A DNA stretch of 64,000 bases. It comes from Ceratotherium simum simum (taxonomy: Eukaryota; Chordata; Mammalia; Perissodactyla; Rhinocerotidae). The DNA lies in the NCBI RefSeq assembly GCF_000283155.1, contig NW_004454229.1, positions 1,146,086 to 1,210,085 of the forward strand, written 5' to 3'. The position numbers and the translations under genes were made by a program. Below, piece by piece: positions 57,334-64,000 of the stretch; within the stretch, counting starts at the first letter, position 1, and each line of letters begins with the position of its first letter. The notes beneath the pieces are model-generated. The model searched no databases. It was not told the origin of the DNA and saw only the letters and a program-made list of their open reading frames with translations.

Positions 57334-57888
57334 TTAGTTATCTACTGCTGCACGGCATATTACTTAGCAGTTTAAAACATAAGTAAACACTATTATCTCA
57401 CACAGTTTCTACGGGTCAGGAATCTGGCAGAGGCTGAACTGGGTGGTTCTGGCTCGAACTCTCTCAGGAGATTGCAGTCAAGATGTTGTTTGGGCTTCAG
57501 TCATCTGAAGGCTTGACTGGGGCTGGAGGATCTGCTTCCTGAGAAGGCTTATTCACACAGCTGTTGGCTGGAGACCTCAGTGCTTTTCTAGCTTTTAGCA
57601 AGAGGACTCAGCTTCTCACCACATAAACTTCTCCATAGGACTACTTGAGTGTCCTCATGACATGGCAGCTAGTTCTCCAAAAGAGAGTGATCCAAAAGGA
57701 AAGCAAGGAGGAAGCCACAATCATTTTTGTGACTTAGTCTCAGAAGTCTAACACTGTCACTTCTATCACATTCTATTCATTAGAGCCCCTAAGTACAGCC
57801 CACACTCAAGGACAAAGGAGTTTAGGCTACCTTTTCAGCTGAGGAATATCAAAAATTTTGTGGGCATATTTTAAAACCACCACAGTCC
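57334..57888 (-). mobile_element. MLT1-type MaLR LTR, nearly complete, antisense
   Basis: The whole MLT1 LTR can be followed in reverse: ttagttatctactgctgcac, tctacgggtcaggaatctgg, cagtcatctgaaggcttgac, gtgtcctcatgacatggcag, cccacactcaaggacaaagg and ttttaaaaccaccaca. About 555 bp. Because it is antisense this is the 3' LTR of the element. Confidence 0.92.
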
Positions 57889-59479
57889 ACCTTCTAACCA
57901 CAAGTTACTTACACTCTTCTCACGTGTAAACTAAACTATGCCCTACAAAAAAGAGAAGAAAAAGTCTCATCCTTTTACAACTTCAGCTTGAAATCCAGGA
58001 TGTTGGCATCTAAGTCAAATCCTTATTCAGCCTCCTCAGGAGTGGTTCTTTAAGTACAGTTTCTAGAATACACTTCCTCACAAGTAGAAGACCTATGAAC
58101 TAAAGAGACAGGTTATCTACCCTACACATACCCAAAGTACACAGGTGCAGCAGGCACAAGATAATTACTATAGACATTCCTGTTAAAAAAGGGAGGAAAC
58201 AAGAGGCAAACAGAAATCACTGGTCCATAGCAATTCAGAAATGCAGCCAGGAAAATGTTAGAAGTTCCTCAATTAGCTTAGTCCTACTCCCGCTCAGAAA
58301 TAACTATCCAGGGTTCTTTGCTCCACTCTCCGTGCTCTTGCTTCCATCCTTTGAATCATCATTCCTTTGCAATGAGAGGTAGACCATGTTTGGAGGTGCA
58401 CAGTGTTCTGAGCTTGGGTCCTGTGAATAGAATTTTGTGGATCCAAAGGCATTTTCGTTTTGTAAGGTCTCTATTTCAGACCAAGCTGGTGATGTTTCTG
58501 CCAATATAATGATCTTAAAAAACATTTTTGGGGGGCCGGCCCGGTGGCACAAGCAGTTGAGTGCACGCGCTCCACTGCAGTGGCCCGGGGCTCGCCAGTT
58601 CGGATCCCAGGCGCGCACCAATGCACCGCTTGGCAGGCCGTGCTGTGGTGGTGTCCCATATAGGGTGAAGGAGGATGGGCATGGATGTTGGTCCAGGGCC
58701 AGTCTTCCTCAGCAAAAAAAGAGGAGGATTGACAGACGCTGGCTCAGGGCCGATCTTCCTCACAAAAAAAAAAAAAAATCATCACCTTGTATGTGGTAAA
58801 AACAACATTTTTGGCCCTAACGTGAATCTTATTGGAGTTCACTCCATTAGACAAAAGCCACACCTTTCTCAACATTGGGCTTCTGCTGAGATTGCTGAGG
58901 GATAATGCCGTTAAGCATCTTTGAGGGAAAAAAAAAACCAAACCCATGTTTGATTAAATTATTTCCTGAGGTAACAACTTGGATCTTTCTCAGATTTTAA
59001 TGAAGGATTTTACAGTCACACCTTGATTTCACCATCAGACCACAATTTCCTGAAAGTGTCTGGAATAATTTTTGCTCAGAAATCATTTCTTAATTTTAGC
59101 TTTATTTGCTATTGGGAAAGGCTAGGAATCTTCAGAAACACTAAGTTCCAACTCCTTTTTGTTTAACAGCCTTTTCTTTTGCTTATCTCTCTCCTCTCGT
59201 ATTTTGCTTTAAGCAGCAAGAAGAAACCAGGTAGCCCCTCTAACACTCTGTCTGAAAGCCTCCTTAGACAGATTACCCATTTCATTAGGTGTTTTTCTAC
59301 ATCCCACATTACTGCAGGCCACGGCATTGCTAACCTTTCTGCCACTACATAACAAAGATTCCTCTTTCCTCTAACTTCCAATAACATTTACCTCACTTTC
59401 CTGCAAACACTCATCTGACAGTTTCTTCAAGGCTCTTCAAACTTTCACAAACTCTCTAGCAAAGCTGTTCCAGCTTCTG
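57889..59479 (-). mobile_element. MaLR internal region, antisense
   Basis: Follows the LTR without a break and carries MaLR internal landmarks: gtccaccttctaaccacaag, ttgaaatccaggatgttggc, tcagaaataactatccag, gagaggtagaccatg, ccaatataatgatctt. It contains no open frame of note; an ERE splits it at 58532-58778. Confidence 0.8.
58532..58778 (+). mobile_element. ERE SINE (GATGTTAGC type), sense
   Basis: ggggccggcccggtggcaca head, cagttcggatcccaggcgcg, two module copies (gatgttggtccagggccag, gctggctcagggccgatctt) and a pure A tail. It is inserted in the MaLR internal region. Confidence 0.96.
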
Positions 59480-59728
59480 CCCTCTCTATAGAGTTGCCTG
59501 AGTGTCCTCATACATGGCAGTTAGCTTACCCCAGAGTGAGTGATACAAGAGTGAGAGCAAGGAGGAAGCCACAATGCATTTAATGACCTGGTCTCAAAAG
59601 TCTAATACTGTCTCTCCACCACGTTGTATCTGTTAGAGTCACTGAGTATAGTCCATAGAATTAGCTCTGCCTTTGGAAGAGAGAAGTATCAAATCATTTG
59701 TGGACGTATTTTATAACTACCATAGCCT
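59480..59728 (-). mobile_element. Second MLT1 LTR, partial, antisense
   Basis: gttgcctgagtgtcctcat, gagtgagtgatacaagagtg, aagccacaatgcatttaatg, gtcactgagtatagtcc and ttttataactaccatag match the distal half of the LTR at 57334-57888. Its position makes it the 5' LTR of the same element, truncated. Confidence 0.85.
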
Positions 59729-59825
59729 GGATGGCAACTTATCACTTTACCCCTCCCCATATATTGCTGGTCACAGAGTAAGTACTCAGCGTTTTAGCTG
59801 TTAGTTTTACTAAGCTTTCAAAACC

Positions 59826-60050
59826 CGTATGTATCAGTTGGGGTTCTCCAGGGAAATGCAACTAACAGGATATGGAGATCTAGTTTAGGGAATTGGTCCA
59901 CGCAATTGTAAGAGCAGCAAGTCCAGAATCCACAGGGCAGGCTGAAAATTCAGGCAAAAGTGGACACTGCAGTTGTGAGTGTGAAATCTGTAAGCAAGCC
60001 AGCAGGCTGGAAACTCAAGGAGGATTTCTCAAATGTCAGTTCCTCTATGA
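59826..60050 (+). mobile_element. Old LTR-like repeat fragment
   Basis: gtatcagttggggttctcca, gggaaatgcaactaacagga, gaattggtccacgcaattgt and gccagcaggctggaaactca follow a common old mammalian LTR-like repeat. Name not assigned. Confidence 0.55.
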
Positions 60051-60065
60051 AGTCTACAATAAGAT

Positions 60066-60200
60066 ATAATTCATTCATTCAATTCAATCAAGAGGCATTG
60101 AAGTACCTACTCCACGCAAAGTACTGTGCTAAGAGTTAAATTCAAAGATGAGAAAGTCATCGACTCCGTTTTTATGGAGTTCAGTCTAAAGGAGCTATCA
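60066..60200 (-). mobile_element. L2 3' end, antisense
   Basis: aattcattcattcaattcaa, agtacctactccacgcaaag and tactgtgctaagagttaaa are the antisense L2 3' end, followed by a short ATC/ACC simple repeat at about 60198-60228. Confidence 0.65.
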
Positions 60201-60244
60201 TCATCATCACCACCACCACGATCGTGATCTCCACAGCCATCATC

Positions 60245-61330
60245 AAATCACTAACGTTTATTGAATGTTCTCTATGTGCCAGGTCCTGCTACAATCATTT
60301 ACAAGTTTTCATTCATCCACCCAATAGTCCTGTGATATCTCCACGTTATAGCGCTTTGCTCAAGCTTACTCAAGTAGTCTGTGACAGCATGTCTTGACAT
60401 GAGTACAGCCATGTCTGGCCGCTCCATTGACCTACAGCCACCAGCACAAAAAGAAATATAAAAGCTGCTTTCTGCGTGGTGGGAACTGGCCCTTCTCCCA
60501 TGGAGAGAGCTGCAATGTGTAAAAATTTCAAGGCCTTTCGGGCGCCGCTGCCTGGGGCAGGCTGGCCATCTGTGCTGCGCTAGGATGATAAGCAAGGTAA
60601 ACAATGCATGTACACAACTACTGGGCTGGGATGACAGCCCGGGGGGGGGGGGTCAGTGCACCTACGCCACTGATAACCATTTGTGCATGGGAACACTAGA
60701 TGCTTGCTCTGAAAAAAACTCCGTAACTGCTTACTCTGGAAATTATTGATGCTATAAGAAACTGCTGGAGACTGAGACTTGGTGAGAGTTTCATCTGCGC
60801 AAGGGCCGCCTTGCCCAGGACGTATGATTCCCGCCCAGCCGTGTCAACTGACAGGACTCTCCCTGCAGTGGGGCATGGATGTTGTGAATAATTGATTTAC
60901 TGTGAAGTAATTGATCTGATGTATTCTCTTTGCGGTCAACCTGGTGTTTCTCTTTCCGGTTGATTTTTGTCATTTCCCTTCAGTCAATCCAGTGTTTCCC
61001 TTTCTGATTGATCTGATGTTTTTCCCTCTTATTATATGACCTATTCGAATCTGCCGCTATCTCAGCCGATGTGGATGTTTTCCCTTTCCAGTCGAGCTGG
61101 TGTTTTTTCCCTCTTATTATTTGACTTATTCAGATCTGTTTGCGGACTATCGCCTTTACTATCCTCTATATAATAACATATACCTTCAGTCCATTTGTTT
61201 GGAGTGGAAAGTTTCTTTTACGTCTCCGACGGAATCCCCGAATCTCTCATAACACAGCACCAGGATTAATCCCAGATGTGATTTAAATCCTTGCCACAGT
61301 GATGGGCTCAGGAGGACAGCCTAAGACTCA
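60245..61330 (-). mobile_element. MIR SINE, antisense, split by an LTR
   Basis: First part 60245-60389 (tttattgaatgttctctatg, tgccaggtcctgctacaatc, actcaagtagtctgtgacag); second part from 61255 (accaggattaatcccagatg, tgatttaaatcct). The join across the LTR restores the MIR phrase equivalent to 'ggcagagccaggatttgaaccc'. Confidence 0.7.
60390..61254 (+). mobile_element. Solo LTR inserted in a MIR, 5-bp target duplication
   Basis: The 865-bp block begins TGTCTTGACATGAG and ends CTCTCATAACA, i.e. TG...CA. It is flanked by cagca at 60385-60389 and 61255-61259, and the MIR on either side joins correctly if the block and one cagca are removed. Inside is a G12 run (60641-60652), imperfect tandem words (tgatctgatgt, tgttttccctttcc, ctcttattatatgac), a TATATAAT box at 61167-61174 and a short downstream region. 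No internal retroviral sequence is present. I cannot name the family. Confidence 0.8.
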
Positions 61331-61908
61331 GACAAACATCTATGGAGAATCACATGAATTCTGAGGAAGGGTGCACTGCCGCCGGCCAGGACAACAACTA
61401 CTGATTGGAGTGTTCTGTCCATTCACATTTATATATAATTGATATGATTGGACTCACATCTGCCATTTTGTTGTTCAGTTTATATATGCGCCATGTCTTT
61501 TTACTCTTCTGTTCTTTCCAGGGATCTCACCTGTGTATGCATAGCTTGGTGGTTTCCAACGAACCTGTAAGGGTTCCATTACACTCTCTGTTGATTACTA
61601 TGTGTGGGTTGGGGAATGCACGCAAAGATACAGCCAGATCTCTAGTCTCTATTGGCTTTCACTTTTTGCTGGGCTCTCACTGTCTCCCCTGCATACGCAT
61701 AGTTTCACAGTCAGCCAGGAATGGGTGGGGAGATAATTTCAGCCCTTATATTGCTCCCTTACTTCCAAGATCTCCCTGTCAACTTTCTGGCAGGTAAGCT
61801 GCTCACTCTAATTAGAACCGCAATTGGCCTAGGAAAGCTGTGGGGTTTCCTCATCTACTTCCATCTGAATCCACCACGATTAGCTGTCAAAGCCACACTA
61901 TTTGTCCC
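61331..61908. other. Mostly unassigned, with a possible old L1 piece
   Basis: Around 61435-61520 (ttgatatgattggactcac, atctgccattttgttgttc) the sequence recalls an old L1 3'-region phrase. The 130-codon open frame at 61405-61797 has no family resemblance and overlaps that relic. Confidence 0.4.
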
Positions 61909-62717
61909 TATGATTCTGACACCAATTCCAATATGTGGGTTTTCCAACACCACCAAGCAATTTTCTGCGACACCAACTGGGTGTCCTACAATTTAACTCA
62001 GTTCTGACACTATCTACCTGGTGGTAGCATCAGATCCCACAGGTTAAGGGCTCAGTCCCACAAGAATGTCCCTACCCCACTTCAGATGCCAATTGCAAGT
62101 CCAGGTTGTCACCTATGCTTCTGACCAATCAGCTATAAATGGGAGGTTCCCACAACTACCTCCTCGGGTTCAATTAATTGACTAGAGTGGCTCATACAAC
62201 TCAGGAAAACAGTTTACTCACTATTTACCAGTTTATTATAAAAGGATATGATACAGATGGAAGAAATTTGTAGGGCAAAGTATGTGGGAAGGGGCACGAA
62301 GTTTCTATGCCCTCTTTGGGCACGCCAATCTCCCAGCACCTACCTCCACGAGTTCACCAATCTGGAAATTCTCTGAACCCAGTCCTTTTGGGTTTTTACG
62401 GAGGCTTCATACATAGGCATGGTTGATTAATCATTGGCCATTGGTAACTGAACTCAATCTCCAGTCCCTCTAGCCTTCTCAAAGGTCAAGGTGAGGCTGA
62501 AAGTTCTAATTCTCTAATCACAAGGTTGGTTCTCCTGAAAACCAGCCCCCATCCTTAGGTTACCTTAGGGGCTTTCCAAAAGTCGCCTCATTAATACAAC
62601 AAAAGACACCTTTATTGTCCCCACCACTTAGGAAATTCCAAGGTTTTAGGAGCTCTGTGCCAGAATGGGGATGAGGACCAAATATATATATTTCTTATTA
62701 TAAATCACAATATCACA
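61909..62717 (-). mobile_element. Solo LTR, old ERVL-like, 5-bp target duplication
   Basis: On the minus strand it begins TGTGATATTGTGATTTATAA and ends GGTGTCAGAATCATA. The flanks gtccc at 61904-61908 and 62718-62722 are identical. It contains an AATAAA signal (about 62228-62233 on the minus strand, ttataataaactgg) and the landmarks gaagcctccgtaaaaaccc and ggacttgcaattggcatc of a widespread mammalian LTR. No coding sequence. The 5-bp duplication fits ERVL/MaLR-class integration. Confidence 0.8.
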
Positions 62718-62954
62718 GTCCCATTGCCCAAAATTGATTCTGACCCCTCTGGTAGCAAAGCTACTGAGTTTTCTGCCCAGCTCTAGGCCTGGTGAAGCTA
62801 CAATTCTCACTGGCCACACAGGGCATAGGAGCTTTCCAGGCAAGAAGGCCACATACTTCCACCTTTTCACCCAAAACTTCAGCAGTCATTCAAGCATAAA
62901 CACTCTTAATTTGTCTTGTCTTAATTGCCTTAATTGCCAGTCAGTTTCCAGTGT

Positions 62955-63060
62955 CCTGAAACTATTGTTTATGACAGTCTTATCTAGTTTTGTACTTGTT
63001 TTGTGTGGAGAGAGGAACTGTCAATCTCTCCATACCATCATTACCAGAAGTCCCACTGTT
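62955..63060 (+). mobile_element. Old L1 3'-region fragment
   Basis: atgacagtcttatctagttt, gtgtggagagaggaactgtc and accatcattaccagaagtcc resemble an old L1 3'-UTR. Confidence 0.5.
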
Positions 63061-63082
63061 TATATATATATATTTTTGCAAC

Positions 63083-63141
63083 AAGATGTTTGCTCAGGGC
63101 CAATCTTCCTCACCAAAAAAAAAAATTAAAAAAAAAAAAAA
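63083..63141 (+). mobile_element. ERE SINE 3' end only
   Basis: Only the last module (gatgtttgctcagggccaat, cttcctcacc) and an A-rich tail are present: a severely 5'-truncated copy or the remnant of a deletion. Preceded by a short TA repeat. Confidence 0.8.
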
Positions 63142-63639
63142 GACCATAATTTTAAAATCAGATTTTTTTTCACTGCAGGTTTCTAGACAGTTGCTGAAAC
63201 ACTCTTTGAAGACTTTTATAGTATAGAAGGTGGCTAATGGACACTGAAAATATCCCAAAGGAGATATACTTTCATTGATTTGCTAGTTAGTCAATTTTTA
63301 TACTTTCAGCAAGCTACAGTTTCTTTTTCCTAGGACAAAACATATGACAAACTTAGACCTACAAGAGGAATTACTTAGTTCACCATATTGACTTATATAT
63401 CTCCTCAGTTTCCTTACTTAGACTACTCTAAGACTTTATAAGTTGGTAAAAAAAAAAAAAGTTTGTCCAAATTATTTCAACCTAGACATCTTTTGCTTTT
63501 TTCTTCTTTGCAACAGCAGAGGCTTAAGAAGTTTCTCTAAGTGGAAGACATTTTCAGGGATAAAAATATTTTGAAATCATCCAAGGAAAGTTGAAGGAAT
63601 TTGGAGGAAAAGATGGGAGAGTTGGCTGTCACAATGCGG
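63142..63639. other. Intronic sequence, nothing assignable
   Basis: AT-rich intron upstream of SPATA6 exon A; no exon-like segment. Confidence 0.5.
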
Positions 63640-64000
63640 CTTTCACTTTTAGATGTATGGATATATATTTCCATTACATGAATAATTAATCCATCTAAAC
63701 TCCTACTAATGGACATTTCAATTATTTCCATTTTTCACTATTATGAACAATGCTACAAATGAACATTCCTAAGAGGGCTCTTAGTATACCAGAGAGAATA
63801 TATCTCCAAGATATATACTTAGAAGGTCACAGGCTATGAGAATCTTTGCCTTTACCAGATAATTCTGAACTGTGATTGTTCTGATTTACATGGCATATAA
63901 GAGTTTCCACTTTTTCACACTTTCGATATGGTCATACGTATCAAATTTTACCAATCTTATGGCTACAAAAATGAAATCATATTGTTTTAATTTGGATTTT
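63640..64000 (-). mobile_element. Old L1 3' segment, antisense, running off the window
   Basis: tttcaattatttccattttt, cactattatgaacaatgcta, tcacaggctatgagaatc and caaattttaccaatcttatg are antisense L1 ORF2-end/3'-UTR phrases, similar to the copy at 5610-6770. Confidence 0.8.

Noticed and set aside
58437..58799. 120-codon frame through 58532-58778
   Set aside because: It is translation of the ERE SINE; the same peptide words (CCGGVPYRVKEDGHGC-like) recur wherever EREs are translated.
61405..61797. 130-codon plus-strand open frame as a gene
   Set aside because: No family resemblance, no splice or promoter context, and it overlaps old repeat-like sequence upstream of an LTR; chance frame.
1..64000. 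CRISPR array, prokaryotic operon or mobile defence system
   Set aside because: No direct-repeat/spacer array, no long intact reading frames, and consistent mammalian repeat and intron structure throughout.

Overview
This is vertebrate nuclear DNA, almost certainly from an odd-toed ungulate and most likely a horse or close relative (Equus). The clue is a dense population of about 17 SINEs with the equid ERE signature: a tRNA-derived head starting GGGGCCGGCCC..., a B-box-like GGTTCGGATCC, and a 3' module containing GATGTTAGCTCAGGGC, CAACTAGAAGGATGT or both. They sit among mammalian L1, L2, MIR, MaLR and hAT-type repeats. The sequence is AT-rich, has no bacterial-style gene packing, and shows clear GT-AG introns.

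The only gene I can support is the central part of SPATA6 (spermatogenesis-associated protein 6), on the minus strand. I read six internal coding exons, in transcript order 56450-56370, 52109-51816, 45669-45582, 30366-30326, 16328-16144 and 11735-11636. Together they give 789 nt (263 codons), open throughout, with AG/GT borders and compatible phases at every junction. The N-terminal exons should lie beyond 64000 and the C-terminal exons below position 1; I found neither in the window. SPATA6 builds the connecting piece (neck) of the sperm tail, so this is a testis-expressed locus.

All the rest is intron, more than half of it recognisable transposon sequence. Region 1-11.6 kb: old L1 pieces, MIR/L2, and a nest of an old L1 holding an ERE and a younger L1. 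Region 11.7-30.3 kb: three exons, EREs, a long antisense L2, several L2/MIR relics, and an ERV1-like LTR with leader and degenerate gag-like sequence (22.7-24.7 kb). Region 32.2-39.1 kb: a near full-length, inactivated L1 carrying three nested EREs. Region 39-49 kb: MaLR LTRs, old L1 3' ends, one exon, and two consecutive L1 3' segments. Region 49.4-50.0 kb: a large imperfect inverted repeat with an ERE in one arm. Region 51-64 kb: two exons, an MLT1 LTR-internal-LTR element, and two solo LTRs whose 5-bp target duplications can be read directly.

Most worth following up: the 160-bp-arm inverted repeat inside a transcribed testis gene, the UG-repeat tracts 50-75 nt upstream of two SPATA6 acceptors, a recurrent ERE subtype joining two 3' modules, and the LTR at 60390-61254 that splits a MIR. 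I saw no prokaryote-like system, CRISPR array or functional RNA gene. Repeat family names are from memory of consensus sequences, and ends are by eye unless target duplications are given.
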